A DNA stretch of 64,000 nucleotides from Streptomyces lanatus (GCF_014655715.1 NZ_BNBM01000010.1:162800-226799), one strand, 5' to 3'. Shown: positions 9,301 to 18,733, numbered from the stretch's first letter. Translations and numbers: made by a program. Notes: generated from the sequence alone by a model not told the origin.

Positions 9301-12300
9301 TACGGCCGAGGTCGTCGTAGCCGTAGAGCAGTTTCCTGTTCTCGGCGTCGGTGGTCGTGTCCAGTTGGTCCAGGCTGGTGTAGGTCGACGTGGTCGTGCC
9401 ACTGTCTGGGTCGTCGGCGGCGATGCGGCGGCCCTGGAGGTCGTAGTCGTAGGACCACTGCTCGTTGTCCGGGCCGGTGATGGTCTTGGTCTGGCCGCCG
9501 GGAGCGTAGGCGAAGGCGGTGACGGCCGGTGTGCCGGTCGGTGTGGGGTTGGGGTACTCGCGGCGCTCGGTGACCTGTCCGAGGAGGTTGCTCACGAGGG
9601 TGACGGCCTTGCCGCCGGCGGGCGCGGTGGTGGTTACGGAGTCTCCGGTGTAGCTGGTGGTCGTGGTCCAGCGGGTGGTGCTGTAGGTCTTGGTCACCAC
9701 CTGGGTCGGGCGGCCGATCGCGTCGTAGCTGGTGGCAGTGTGCAGCGGGGCGGAGCCGCCCGCGGTTGCGACCAGCGTGCCGGAGGGGGCGGTGGCGCTC
9801 TCCCACAGGTCCGCGTTGGACTCGACCGCCAGGCCGCGGTCGTCGTAGAGGGTCTCGTTGACGATCCGGCCGCCGCGTGGGGATGGCGCCTGTGTCTGGC
9901 GTGGTCGCTGGAGTGCGTCGTAGATCTCGTAGCTGGTGTTGTACTGGGTCTTGCCGAGGACCGAGGTGGAGATCCACGAGGGTGCGGTCTTGGAGATGCT
10001 GTAGCCGAACTTGTAGTTGCCGCCCTGGCCCAGGACGCGGGAGCGGTTGGCCAGCCAGACCTCGGTCAGTCGGCCGAGGCTGTCGTAGGCCTGTTCAGTG
10101 ATCCTGTTGTTGGGGTCGGTGGTCTTCAGGGGGAGGCCGCGGCCGGCGTCCATGACCGTGACGGTCTTGTGGCTCTTGGCGTTGGTGACGTCCATCTGCG
10201 TCAACGGGCCGGCGGCAGCTGGTGTGTACGTGGTGCTGGTGGTTTGGCCGCTGTTGTTCGAGACAGCGGTTGCGCGCCCGAGGGTGTCGTACGTGGTCTG
10301 GGTGACCTTCTGCCAGATCGGGTTGTCAGAGGCGTCGTAACCGTTGGCGCGGCCGATCCAGCGGACCGCGCCCTTGGTCGGCACCTGACCCGCCGACCAG
10401 GTGGCCGTGTCGTAGGCGGTGGCGGTGTCGCCGATCACGTCCCCGGGGCGGACGTCGTTGGCCGGCAGATCCAGCTGGTCGGTCGGCACGCTGCATTTCT
10501 TTGCGACGACCTGCTGGCGGGAGACCAGGGCGGTAAGTCCGGCGGTGGTGTTGCGGGCGTACCAGGTGCGGGTGCAGACCTCGTCGCCCGAGGCCTCGGT
10601 GCCGGAGTCCTCCACCGTCACGGGCATGCCGTAGTCGTCGTACGTCGTCTTGGTGGTGCGGGTTTTGTCGGTGGCGCTGATACCGGAGGTCACCCGGGTG
10701 CGGGTGTGGCCGGCTTCGGTGCGGACGTAGTAGGCCTCGGTGTCGGCGTACGACTTGTGCTGCGTGGCGGTCTTCTTCGACCAGGGGTCGTTGATCTTTC
10801 CGGAGATTTCGTCGGCACCGTTGTAGGTGGCCTGTTCACGGGTGAAGCCGGCGTACTGATCGAGGTCGGTGATCGGTGCGGCCTTGATCCCCGGGACCTC
10901 GACCGTGCGTGTGGAGCCGTCCTTCTGTCTGTCGGCGTGCATGCCACGCAGATAGACGGTGACGTCCTTGGACTTGGGTCCGGTGTCGTCGCCGACGGTG
11001 TGGGTGACCTCTCCATAACCGCGCCAGATGGACCATGTGCGTTCCTTCTGCGGCGTCATGGGGTCGTCGTTGTAGTGCCAGGCGCCGCCGCCGGAGTAGT
11101 CGTAGTGGTGGTTGACGGCCAGGGTGCCGCCATAGGCGGAGGTAAGGCGGACGTCGGAGACGGGGTACTTCTGGAACCAGTCGAGCTGAGGGACGGAGCC
11201 GCCGTTGGGGGACCAGTAGATCGGGTAGCAGCGCTTGGTGTTGTTGTCCTCGGCCGGTTTGGTCATGCCGGCGGTGCACTCGGCCGGCAGATAGTTGATG
11301 GTGGTCTGCTGGCCAGTCTCGGAGACGATGGTGGACAGGCGTGGCCTGCCCAGCGGCAGGATGTTGTCTGCCGTGCCATCGACGCGGTTGGTGAACATCT
11401 GGTGGCCGAACTTCATGGCCGGGAGCGTGATGTCGGTGCCGTAGGTGCCGACACGCTGCAGTTCGTCCAGCCACAGCGACTGGTCCGAGGAGTCGCCGAC
11501 CTCACCGGGGTCGAGGTAGAGGTGCTTGAGCCGGTAGGAGTCGACCTGGTCGAAAGCGGCGGTGGTGAGTTTGGTGTTCCAGAAGTAGGTGTCGACGCTG
11601 GTGAGTCGCTTGCGGGTGAAGAAGGTGGGACTGGACTGGCCGGTGCAGGCGTCGCCGTCCTTGCAGATGGCGTCATAGGGCACGTCGGGCCAGTTGGTGC
11701 GGTGCGCCTCGTCCAGGGTGTCGCAGCCGGGTGAGGCGGCCAGGCAGCGTTCGGCGACGTTGAAGGTGACCTTGTTCGAGGCCGCCGGAGTGCCGGTGAA
11801 CAGGGCGTCGGCGCGCTGGCCGTAGCGGATTTCCTTCAGGTAGCCGCCGCGGACATATTCCGTGCCGGGGGTGTCGACGCCGTTCTTGGCATACCGGTTC
11901 TTCTCCTGGGCGTACCAGTAGGTCATTGCGTTGCCGTGGGTGTCCTCGACCATGTCGAGGTTCCATCGCCACGCCTGGATGTCCCACCGGTCGGCGAAGC
12001 TTGTGCCGCCGGAATAGCCGGGCTCGTCCTCGTCGTCGCCGAAGACGGGCACGGTCCACACCGAGTTGGTACGTTCGCCGGTCGGGGCACCGGGCAGCTT
12101 GTGCAGGCCAAAGGTGTAGGCGGTGCCGTCACCGGTCGTCACGCGCCAGTACTCGCCGCTGCTGTCGCCGTTGCCGAGGCTGGTGTCAGTCAGGTGCTCG
12201 ACCTTGGAGGCGTCGTCGTTCTTCAGCCGCCATTCGCCGCTGGTGTCGTCCTTGACCAGTTCCGAGGCTTGGCCGTTGAGCACGAGGGAGGCGTTGGTGT

Positions 12301-13360
12301 ACTTCCAGCACAGGTCGTACTTGCCGCTCTGACCGTCGTCGTCACAGGAGTGGTATTTGCGCTCGATGTACGAGGAGGTGATGTCGAAGCCTTCACCGAC
12401 CATGGAGCCTTGGTTGTTGGTGTTGGCGGTCCGCCCGTCCACGCTGCCGGAGTCGTAGGAGATGGCCAGATCCGGCGCCGGGCCGGCCGCGGGGGCAGGG
12501 ACAGTGAGCGGGTAGCTCCAGGAGAACGAGCCGGAGGAGCCGCCGGCCTGCCACGTGGATGATGCCGCGAGCGGAGTGGCCTCGTAGTTGCCCAGACCGG
12601 AGCTGGCGCCCGCGGTAACGGCCAGCAAGGTCATCTGAAGCGCCGGTGCACTCGGGGCGGCGGGGGCGGTCGGCTTGGGCAGTGCGATGTCGCCGGTCAC
12701 CTCGGCAGCACGACGGTTGTTCGTGGAGGGCAGTTCCCTCTGCTTGCGGCAGGTGGGCTTGTGGGGCGTGGTGAGGGCGCAGGCGGGCAGTTCGACCAGG
12801 CGGAGCCGACCGGCGAAGTCTGCGCCACCGACCGCGAACTTGCGGTAGTCCACGGCCAGTTGGACGCGGCCCGTATCGTTGCCGGTGACGGTGAGCAGCA
12901 CCCCGTCGACGCCAACTGCCTTGGCTTTCTTGCGGTCCAGGACGGTGACGGTTACCTCGTCGGCTGCCTTGGCACGCTTCGTCTTGGGGGCTGCGATGGT
13001 GACCGGCAGGGAACCTGCCGTGGCACGGGCCGTGCCGGTGGCGGGCACGTCCACCGTGGCGGAGCCCGGCTTGGGCCACACTGGCCTGGCGGCCTGCTCC
13101 TCACGGGCTCGCCGTGCCGCGGCCTTGTCGGCGGCCTCCGCCTTCTTCAAGGCCGCAGCGCTCTTCTTGTCCGGCTCGGCCTTGAAGGGGCGCAGATCGG
13201 CTTCGCGCGGCGCGGGCAGTTCGGGCCGGCCGAGCGCCTTGTCCTTGGCCTCAGCTTTGAACTCGGTGGGCCCCAGCAGGCTGGGCACCATGGCCAGCGC
13301 CAGTACCGCAGCCGCCCGCCCTATCCAGCGTCGCCGCCCTGCTCGGTGTGCAGCCCTCAT
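6362..13360 (-). CDS. RHS/YD-repeat polymorphic toxin with Hint domain and nuclease-like C-terminus
   Basis: The protein has 2332 residues. A basic N-terminus followed by a hydrophobic stretch (AAAVLALAMVPSLL) is a likely secretion signal. An SpvB-like region (YPLTVPAPAAGPAPDLAISYDSG) begins near residue 280. YD repeats run from about 910 to 1880 and end in an RHS core (GAREYDPATGQFVSVDP, DPTGLF). A Hint-type autoprocessing domain follows at about 2060-2207, from C-LRPSSFLPGTQV through HPFWVANAGQW to SHPVLVHN. The last about 125 residues form the toxin tip: DVFIADFIARR then AIEVKT fits a PD-(D/E)xK-type nuclease core, ending in WLCPDC. It is probably exported with the upstream LamG protein and releases its tip by Hint cleavage. 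The 3' end, encoding linker and tip, is less GC-rich than the rest. Confidence 0.88.
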   Translation of the reverse strand: MRAAHRAGRRRWIGRAAAVLALAMVPSLLGPTEFKAEAKDKALGRPELPAPREADLRPFKAEPDKKSAAALKKAEAADKAAARRAREEQAARPVWPKPGSATVDVPATGTARATAGSLPVTIAAPKTKRAKAADEVTVTVLDRKKAKAVGVDGVLLTVTGNDTGRVQLAVDYRKFAVGGADFAGRLRLVELPACALTTPHKPTCRKQRELPSTNNRRAAEVTGDIALPKPTAPAAPSAPALQMTLLAVTAGASSGLGNYEATPLAASSTWQAGGSSGSFSWSYPLTVPAPAAGPAPDLAISYDSGSVDGRTANTNNQGSMVGEGFDITSSYIERKYHSCDDDGQSGKYDLCWKYTNASLVLNGQASELVKDDTSGEWRLKNDDASKVEHLTDTSLGNGDSSGEYWRVTTGDGTAYTFGLHKLPGAPTGERTNSVWTVPVFGDDEDEPGYSGGTSFADRWDIQAWRWNLDMVEDTHGNAMTYWYAQEKNRYAKNGVDTPGTEYVRGGYLKEIRYGQRADALFTGTPAASNKVTFNVAERCLAASPGCDTLDEAHRTNWPDVPYDAICKDGDACTGQSSPTFFTRKRLTSVDTYFWNTKLTTAAFDQVDSYRLKHLYLDPGEVGDSSDQSLWLDELQRVGTYGTDITLPAMKFGHQMFTNRVDGTADNILPLGRPRLSTIVSETGQQTTINYLPAECTAGMTKPAEDNNTKRCYPIYWSPNGGSVPQLDWFQKYPVSDVRLTSAYGGTLAVNHHYDYSGGGAWHYNDDPMTPQKERTWSIWRGYGEVTHTVGDDTGPKSKDVTVYLRGMHADRQKDGSTRTVEVPGIKAAPITDLDQYAGFTREQATYNGADEISGKINDPWSKKTATQHKSYADTEAYYVRTEAGHTRTRVTSGISATDKTRTTKTTYDDYGMPVTVEDSGTEASGDEVCTRTWYARNTTAGLTALVSRQQVVAKKCSVPTDQLDLPANDVRPGDVIGDTATAYDTATWSAGQVPTKGAVRWIGRANGYDASDNPIWQKVTQTTYDTLGRATAVSNNSGQTTSTTYTPAAAGPLTQMDVTNAKSHKTVTVMDAGRGLPLKTTDPNNRITEQAYDSLGRLTEVWLANRSRVLGQGGNYKFGYSISKTAPSWISTSVLGKTQYNTSYEIYDALQRPRQTQAPSPRGGRIVNETLYDDRGLAVESNADLWESATAPSGTLVATAGGSAPLHTATSYDAIGRPTQVVTKTYSTTRWTTTTSYTGDSVTTTAPAGGKAVTLVSNLLGQVTERREYPNPTPTGTPAVTAFAYAPGGQTKTITGPDNEQWSYDYDLQGRRIAADDPDSGTTTSTYTSLDQLDTTTDAENRKLLYGYDDLGRKTGLWQTDRTDANKLAAWTFDTVANGKGYLDAATRYAGGVAGKAYTQKVTSYNSLYQPLSTQLQLPASADEPLVAAGVPQTLNFSTAYNVDGTIQYSREPAVAGLPATGTQTYEQIDYTYNPLGMLNTAKGATGYLLGTTYTPVGLLEQQTLGSDSAGKKVYVANQYEDGTRRLKESDVTTDTHSYMLQDLKYTYDDAGNITAISDAATWQSTSQADHQCFAYDGHRRLTEAWTPKTADCSITGRTMSNLGGAAPYWYSYTYNSAGQRKTQTQHGASGNTDVTYTHGTTTGQPHPLTKTETTVPGSSTPTTATYAYDKAGNTTTRPGTQATQTLSWNSEGKLAQADEPAAGTKPATKTQYVYGADGELLIRRAATIDGETVLYLGSTEVRLTVSNSGANKALSGTRYYAGGAVRTAEAGTSSLSFQAGDHHGTMSLTVKDNTAQAATRRYLSPFGAPRGSEPSTWPDDKAFLGMPADDTTGLTHIGAREYDPATGQFVSVDPVLDTNNALSLNGYSYANNSPVTHSDPTGLFCDGCSLNNPDSVWTADNGPGCTHYNCYDKDGNVESVVTESSWSSSNNSNSSNKSGAGSTKQPEIVPGVEIPSEESLRNRGYDPFGNQTYTQLLVQWAENLCMQGPGSPECDAAHQLGWIRPSGDFLELIGVRDAIRCAKGSVSGCVWTVAGLLPLGKLSKAANLIKKGDKEAARALACLRPSSFLPGTQVLMADGTAKDIEDLRVGDEVLATDPWTGKTSLQKVTAEILSEGFKNLVRITVQEGADGKETLTSTDNHPFWVANAGQWVDAGDLKVGQWLRTSAGTLVQIKAVQRWTQSARVHNLTITGPHTYHVLVGSHPVLVHNAGSVGACPATGIDHGGLGAFATADRLAAEGYQNITKEVRFLDSNNDVFIADFIARRPDGAWVAIEVKTNTGPLTPNQATGYPELTTTGAVLQSSKLKPYGFKKGDTVRMETVEIDHWLCPDC

Positions 13361-13483
13361 GGCCTTTTTCCGCCCATCGTCATCGTCTGACCCGCACCAC
13401 GGTGCAGCTCTGAATCCGCGTCGTTGCCCTGCTTGCTGACGTGGGCGACGTGCCGGCCTCGGCGTTCGCCCCTGAATCTCCGG

Positions 13484-16400
13484 CTAGCCGGCCGCTTCGC
13501 CGAGAACCCGCTCGGCGATCTGGCGGCTTTCCATCGCACCGGCCCAGATCCGCAGTTGCTGTACGGCGCCGGGCAGGTACTCGCCGGGCGCCCCGTTGGT
13601 GTGACCGCGGCCGATGGCGAGCTCACCGGTGCCCTGCTGTGGATCGGCGAAGTTGGGCTCGGTGGCGTCATCTGCTTGCTCATCCGCGCCGACGAACAGG
13701 TGCAGCTTGCCGAACCGGGTCGCATCGCCGTCGGGAAATGGATCCGCGGCGTTGTACACGCCGGTGATGTGCACCAGTTCGTCCAGCACCGCCACCGCAA
13801 TGGCCGAGACCTGTGTCGTGGAAACCTTGTTGCCGGCTCCATCGACCCTGGTGCGTTCGAAGCGCCACAGACATTCCGGTTTGTTGTCGCCGTCTATGTC
13901 ATCGGCCAGCTTGACCAGTTTCAGGGCCCAGGAGGCCTCATTGCCGATCCTCTGCTTGGCGACCGTCACGGTGTGGCCGTCTGCCTTGCCGACCAGCTGG
14001 GCCGAGTCCACACGGGCCAGGGCGCTGACGGTGAACGAACCGGTCTCGTCGATGGCCGGACCGCTGGTGGAGGCGTAACTGGTGGCGGTGCCCTTGAGCG
14101 TGAGCACCTGTGGCGTCTCTGCGAGTTTCGCGTCTGCGGCCAGGGCCATTCCGGCAAAGGGGTAACCGGACGTCTCCGTCAGCGTGCTGCCTGTGGAGGT
14201 GGAGGCGTCCCAGCCCGCCATCAGCTCGGTGGCGGCGGCCTCGTTCTCCTTCAGTTCGCCTTCGATGCGTATCTCGGGCTCGGTCAACGCCCGCTGCCAT
14301 ACGGCTGTCTCATCGAGCCGTCCGCGGAAGAACTCCCCTCCGACACCGGACTTGACCGAACGGGCCCACTGCAAGCCTCCGGTTGCTGACCAGGGCTGGT
14401 AGGTGGAAGCGGCACTCGCCAGATTGACCGGCTGGCCCTGGGGCCGGCCGTTGACGAAGAGCTGAATGGTGTCGTTGGTCGGATCGGTGTCCGGAAGGCC
14501 GTCATCGCCTTCGGTTTTGAATACGCCGGCCAGGTGCGTCCAGACCTTCAGCTGAGGTTTCTGCTCGGCCGTGGAGCGGATGAACACCGGGCTGGCCTTG
14601 TCCTGGTCGGTTCGGTTGAACACCCAGGCGTTGTAGGCAGTCGAGTAGTAGAGGGCGAACGCGTTGGCGTTGCTGCCGGGCTGGGCCAGGACCACTCGGT
14701 TGACGGAGGTGTCGGTGAGATACGCCCACGTCGAGACGGTGAAGGAGTCGCTGGTGTTGATCGGCGGTGTGGACGTGGCTGCGTAGCCTTGCTGCTTGGC
14801 CGGGTCGGTGCTGTCGAGCCACAGCGACTGGTCGGCATCGCCGCGGCGGGCCAGCGAGGAAAACCCGGTCCCATCGGTGTACATGGTCGCGTTGTGCCGC
14901 AGGGTGCCTTCGACCGCGGTGTCCCGTGCGAGCTTTTCCGTCGACCCAGCGGGAGAGTCGTCGAAGTGCCACCGCCCGAGCGCGCCCTGCCCGGCTGCCA
15001 CCTTCACTTTGACGTAGGCCCATTCGCCTGAGCCGCCCGAGTCCCAGCCGCGGACCTGCAGGGTCTGGCGGCCCGCTACCAAGGGAGTGACCGGTTCATC
15101 CACACTCGCCCCGGTGGCGAAGTCGGTTTTGGTCATGCCGGGCAGGAGCCACTCGTACTTGACGACGTCGGTGTCCGCAGCGTTCTGCGCGAAATGCAAC
15201 GTGCCCTTGATGCCGGGCCCTCCCTGCGCGGCGCAGTCCTCAGTGACGCACAGGGTGTAGATGCCGCCCGTCACGGCGGTGACCACGGGTGGCTTCGGCC
15301 GCTCGAGGTCGACCTTGAAGTAGCACCAGGGCGTGTAGGAGGAGAACAGGTCCCCGGACTTACCGTCGTAGGTCCAGTGCGACTGGGTACGTGCCTTGAC
15401 CCGGTACAGCGTCTTGTCGGTTCTCGGTGAGACCTTCGCCGTCTCCACGGTGCCGTCGGGGTCCCAGCCGGAGTCGGGCTTGTAATCGGTCCAGCTACCC
15501 ACCCAGGTGCCGTCGGACTGCCGGCGCTCCATCACCCACTCGGCCTGAAGCGACCCTTCAGATGCTCCCGCGCTGTGCTCGACCTTGGTCTGCACCGACG
15601 CCTGCACCCATGGCTCAGCCCGGGTCACGATGATGGGATTCGATGACGAGGTGGCGCACTGCACATCGTCCGGGTCGCCGCCGGGGTTGCCCGGCCACAG
15701 GCCATAACGGGTCGGCACCCCGGGCTGGTAGGCGAAGTCCACCTGCAATTCGGCGTTGTCGTCGAAACGCTTCCAGGCGGTGACATCCGACTCGTCCTTC
15801 GCCTTCAGCATCAGCGTCAGATTGTCGATCTTGCCGTCGGCGAAGTTCCGCACCGTGGACTTCAAGTTCTCGTCCGGCTCGTCCGGGTTGTCGTTGAACT
15901 CGATCCACGCATTCGGCTGCTCCGGAGAGCACGCGGTGCCCCGGCCCGCCGAGACGTAGCGGTCACCCATCTGGTCCCAGCTGTTGTCCGCTTTGGGTCC
16001 GCCCGGACCAGGCCACTTGCTGCCCGACGAGATCCCATCCGTGCGCTCCAGATCCACCCACGCCGGATTGCAGTCGAACGACCATGTCTCATAGGCCCGG
16101 AAGGTCGCGTCGATCACGTACTTGCCGCGCAGGGCACTGGCGGAGTTGAACTGGAAGTACATCCGGTTCGTGTACCAGGAGCCGGTGGTACAGGCGCCCT
16201 GAGAGTTGTAGCCGCACCGGCCGATGCCGTACCCGGCCCCGTCGAACATCCAGAAGTCGTCACCGTCGGACGACAGCACCGTGCGGTACGTGTGCCCGAT
16301 CCCGACTGCGGGGTCGATGTAGACCGGGTAGACCGTCGCGTCGCCTTCCAGCACCTCGGTGTCCGGCACGACGGCGATGCTGTCGTCGGCAACCTGTACG

Positions 16401-17302
16401 GGCATCACCGCAGAGGCGTCGCCGTCGCCGGGGCCGGCGGCCGGGTCGGTCTCCTCGGCCCCTCCCCCGGCCGCACTCTGAGTCTCGTCTTCAGCGGTGA
16501 GCGCAACCATGGGCTGGGCGCCCGAAGCCTGGACCTCGCCTGCGGAGTCCCACATCCGACCGGGCGGTCCGGTGAATATCTCCACCCCGTCGTCGTTCGC
16601 CGCCACCAGGCCGCCGTTGGTGGTGGGACTGACCTCCAGGCCGTCGCTGTCGACGCTGAAGAGCACCTTGTCCAACTCCGGGCTGGCAGCCGCCTGAGGA
16701 GTCTTGACCACAAGAACCTCGCGATAGGACTCCGCCGTGGCGGTCAGGCGCAGATCAACACCAGGAAGCACCTCGCGGTAGGTGGCCGTGTCACCTTCCA
16801 GAACCGGCTCGGGCAATGAACGGCCCCATCCCAGGGTGAGTGCGTGGCCGTTCCGGTCCCCGATCCGGATCAGGTCGGCACCGGTGCCCTTGCCGGAGAA
16901 GGAAAGGTCCACCACAGCGCCCTTCGGCGCGATGCGACCATCGGCCCGCTTGGCCAGCTTGACATCAACCTGCTTCCACGACCCGTCGGATGCCCTGGCC
17001 CGCTGCGGCGTGGTCGACTGCGTCAGCTTGAAACTGCCGTCCGGCTGAGCGAACACCTCGGAGTACTCGGTGCGCTCGAACAGCACCTCCACCGGCTCCC
17101 CGGCCTGGGCAGCAAGCGTGGACGCGGCTTCGGCCTCTGCGGGAATGGCATTTGCAGCCTGCGCAGCGGGCGATGCGGCTGCGGCGTCGGCAGTTACGGC
17201 GTGAGCCGCAGCCGTGGACGGCAGCACGCCCCCCATGACCGCCGCCGTGACCGCGGCCGCGAATGCCTTGCCGGCACTGTGACGCCACGCAGACATGCTC
17301 AT
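13484..17302 (-). CDS. Secreted LamG/DNRLRE-type multidomain protein of the RHS locus
   Basis: The start is ATG at 17302 (MSMSAWRH), preceded by GGGGGAGG, giving 1272 residues; a longer frame to 17347 lacks a better ribosome site. A signal peptide ends near STAAAHA. Residues about 330-430 resemble a DNRLRE-type domain (RMYFQFNSASALRGKYVIDATF, VDLERTDG); fibronectin-like stretches follow; two LamG/concanavalin-like regions lie near 820-1000 (LGRWHFDD, FTVSTWAYL, WTHLAGVF, IQLFVNGRPQG) and 1040-1270 (MAGWDAS, FTVSALARVD, ITGVYNAA). Such proteins commonly precede RHS genes in Streptomyces and may display or deliver the RHS protein. It is 123 bases from the toxin gene on the same strand. Confidence 0.82.
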   Translation of the reverse strand: MSMSAWRHSAGKAFAAAVTAAVMGGVLPSTAAAHAVTADAAAASPAAQAANAIPAEAEAASTLAAQAGEPVEVLFERTEYSEVFAQPDGSFKLTQSTTPQRARASDGSWKQVDVKLAKRADGRIAPKGAVVDLSFSGKGTGADLIRIGDRNGHALTLGWGRSLPEPVLEGDTATYREVLPGVDLRLTATAESYREVLVVKTPQAAASPELDKVLFSVDSDGLEVSPTTNGGLVAANDDGVEIFTGPPGRMWDSAGEVQASGAQPMVALTAEDETQSAAGGGAEETDPAAGPGDGDASAVMPVQVADDSIAVVPDTEVLEGDATVYPVYIDPAVGIGHTYRTVLSSDGDDFWMFDGAGYGIGRCGYNSQGACTTGSWYTNRMYFQFNSASALRGKYVIDATFRAYETWSFDCNPAWVDLERTDGISSGSKWPGPGGPKADNSWDQMGDRYVSAGRGTACSPEQPNAWIEFNDNPDEPDENLKSTVRNFADGKIDNLTLMLKAKDESDVTAWKRFDDNAELQVDFAYQPGVPTRYGLWPGNPGGDPDDVQCATSSSNPIIVTRAEPWVQASVQTKVEHSAGASEGSLQAEWVMERRQSDGTWVGSWTDYKPDSGWDPDGTVETAKVSPRTDKTLYRVKARTQSHWTYDGKSGDLFSSYTPWCYFKVDLERPKPPVVTAVTGGIYTLCVTEDCAAQGGPGIKGTLHFAQNAADTDVVKYEWLLPGMTKTDFATGASVDEPVTPLVAGRQTLQVRGWDSGGSGEWAYVKVKVAAGQGALGRWHFDDSPAGSTEKLARDTAVEGTLRHNATMYTDGTGFSSLARRGDADQSLWLDSTDPAKQQGYAATSTPPINTSDSFTVSTWAYLTDTSVNRVVLAQPGSNANAFALYYSTAYNAWVFNRTDQDKASPVFIRSTAEQKPQLKVWTHLAGVFKTEGDDGLPDTDPTNDTIQLFVNGRPQGQPVNLASAASTYQPWSATGGLQWARSVKSGVGGEFFRGRLDETAVWQRALTEPEIRIEGELKENEAAATELMAGWDASTSTGSTLTETSGYPFAGMALAADAKLAETPQVLTLKGTATSYASTSGPAIDETGSFTVSALARVDSAQLVGKADGHTVTVAKQRIGNEASWALKLVKLADDIDGDNKPECLWRFERTRVDGAGNKVSTTQVSAIAVAVLDELVHITGVYNAADPFPDGDATRFGKLHLFVGADEQADDATEPNFADPQQGTGELAIGRGHTNGAPGEYLPGAVQQLRIWAGAMESRQIAERVLGEAAG

Positions 17303-17562
17303 CCCAATGCCTCCCCCGACTCCACGAAGTCCCCACCCGGGAGTCACAAGCTGATCAAAGTGGAGGCACTTTACTTACGCCATATCTGTGCATGTCAAGA
17401 ACTTGGCCGAGGTTTCCGCAGATGATCGCGAGGACGCCAGCACCGGCCGGCAACACCCAGGCAGCAACAGGCGGTTGAAAACTGCTTACTCTCGGCAATG
17501 AACTCCGGTGCAAGATAAGGGAACATACGTACACCGATAGACCTGGGATGAGAGGTTCGCCT

Positions 17563-18141
17563 GTGAGACCCACCCGTGTCGTCCTGGCCCTCGTGGCCAC
17601 CGCCCTGGCCCCGGCGCTGCTGCTGACGACCCCGGCGGTCGCCGCGTCGGCCGCGACCACCGTGTCGACCACGTCGACGGCTGACATGTCCGACGACGAC
17701 CTCCGCGTCGCGATCGCCCGCATCCTCGCCGCCGCCGATCCGAAGACCGACAAGGCGGTCATCCGAGAGGCCAACGAGGCCCTCGACGCCAACACCCCGG
17801 AAGCGCTACGTGCCTTCCTGAAGACCGGCTACCGCCTCGCCGTCGCCGAGGACGACCGCGTCCGTATCTTCCGCATCCTCGCCACGGCCGACCCGAAGAC
17901 CGACAAGGCGGTCATCCGAGAGGTGAACGAGACCCTCGACGCCGACACCCCGGAAGCCCTGCGCGCCTTCCTGGAGACCGGCTACCGCCTCGCCGTCGCC
18001 GAGGACGACCGCGTACGCGTGGCCCGCATCCTCGCCGACCCGACGATCAGCGAGGCGCTGCGGGCCGCAGCGGAGGCCGTGATCGACGGGACGCCGGAGG
18101 AACTGCGGTACTTCATCGAGGTGGGGCAGTACGAGGTGTGA
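17563..18141 (+). CDS. Secreted ALF-repeat protein
   Basis: GTG at 17563 is chosen because GAGAGG lies seven bases upstream; an in-frame ATG at 17548 is possible. The product has 192 residues. A signal peptide (VVLALVATALAPALLLTTPAVA) is followed by three tandem ALF-type repeats, each with an L-R-x-x-I/A-R-I-L-A helix, a conserved acidic loop and P-E-A/E-L-R-x-F-L/I-E/K-x-G-Y/Q. The first two repeats are nearly identical even in DNA (for example AAGACCGACAAGGCGGTCAT twice), indicating recent internal duplication. ALF repeats are known from streptomycete secreted proteins; their function is not established. It faces the peptidoglycan-binding gene across a shared terminator. Confidence 0.8.
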   Translation: MRPTRVVLALVATALAPALLLTTPAVAASAATTVSTTSTADMSDDDLRVAIARILAAADPKTDKAVIREANEALDANTPEALRAFLKTGYRLAVAEDDRVRIFRILATADPKTDKAVIREVNETLDADTPEALRAFLETGYRLAVAEDDRVRVARILADPTISEALRAAAEAVIDGTPEELRYFIEVGQYEV

Positions 18142-18143
18142 CG

Positions 18144-18204
18144 GCTGACCGACAGCCGAGTGACGCGACTCCCCCCAGGGACGCGCCACTCGGCTGCGGT
18201 CAGC
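18144..18204. terminator. Bidirectional terminator
   Basis: GCTGACCG at 18144 and a following CAGCCGAGTG pair with CACTCGGCTG and CGGTCAGC ending at 18204: an 18-bp stem with one bulged A and a 24-base loop. It lies exactly between the convergent ALF-repeat and peptidoglycan-binding genes and can serve both. Confidence 0.75.
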
Positions 18205-18213
18205 TCACGCGCA

Positions 18214-18657
18214 TTACGCGTGCGCGTCGGCGAACCGCTTGAATGCGGCCCGGGTCTTGGGTCCGGCGTCACCGTCGATCTCGCCGTCGTAGCCGCTGGT
18301 CGCCTTCAGCTGCCTCTGCAGCGCCTTCACCGTGCCGGTCCCGGGGTCACCGTCGATGTTGCCCTCGTACCCCCAGTACTTCTGGAGGCAACGCTGGTAC
18401 GCCTTCCAGCTGTTGGTGCCGAGCTGGCCGTCGATACCGGCGTTGTAGTTCCAGTGCTCCTTCAGCCAGCGCTGGACGTTCTTCGCCTGCGCGGAGCTCA
18501 GGCCGAAGTTCTGCGTCGCGAGCAGGCTGATCTCCCCGGAACCCGCCGGCTTCGCGACCGGCTCGGACGCGGCGATGCTGGTACCGGCGGTCCCTGCGGC
18601 GATACCGAGGACGGTGACGGCACTGACGAGGGTCCGTGCCAGGATGCGCGAGCGCAT
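18214..18657 (-). CDS. Secreted peptidoglycan-binding protein with two PG_binding_1 domains
   Basis: The protein has 147 residues, with an ATG start behind an AAGGGGGAAG ribosome site. A signal peptide ends near GTAGTSIAA. Two PG_binding_1-like domains follow: the first with NVQRWLKEH, NAGIDGQLGTNSW and the second with YQRCLQKYWGYEGNIDGDPG, VKALQRQL, DGEIDGDAGPKTRAAFKR. There is no catalytic domain, so it probably only binds the wall. It is monocistronic, between a terminator and the Scr1/DUF397 genes. Confidence 0.82.
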   Translation of the reverse strand: MRSRILARTLVSAVTVLGIAAGTAGTSIAASEPVAKPAGSGEISLLATQNFGLSSAQAKNVQRWLKEHWNYNAGIDGQLGTNSWKAYQRCLQKYWGYEGNIDGDPGTGTVKALQRQLKATSGYDGEIDGDAGPKTRAAFKRFADAHA

Positions 18658-18733
18658 GTGCTTCCCCCTTTGACTCGTGGGTCGTTACGCCGATGAGTCT
18701 TAGGGGGCGGGCGCGGCAGCGGTACCTCGACAG

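Noticed and set aside
9365..11734. Long open frame of 789 codons on the plus strand inside the RHS gene
   Set aside because: It is antisense to the YD-repeat region and has a Val/Gly-rich composition typical of shadow frames in GC-rich DNA, with no recognisable domain.
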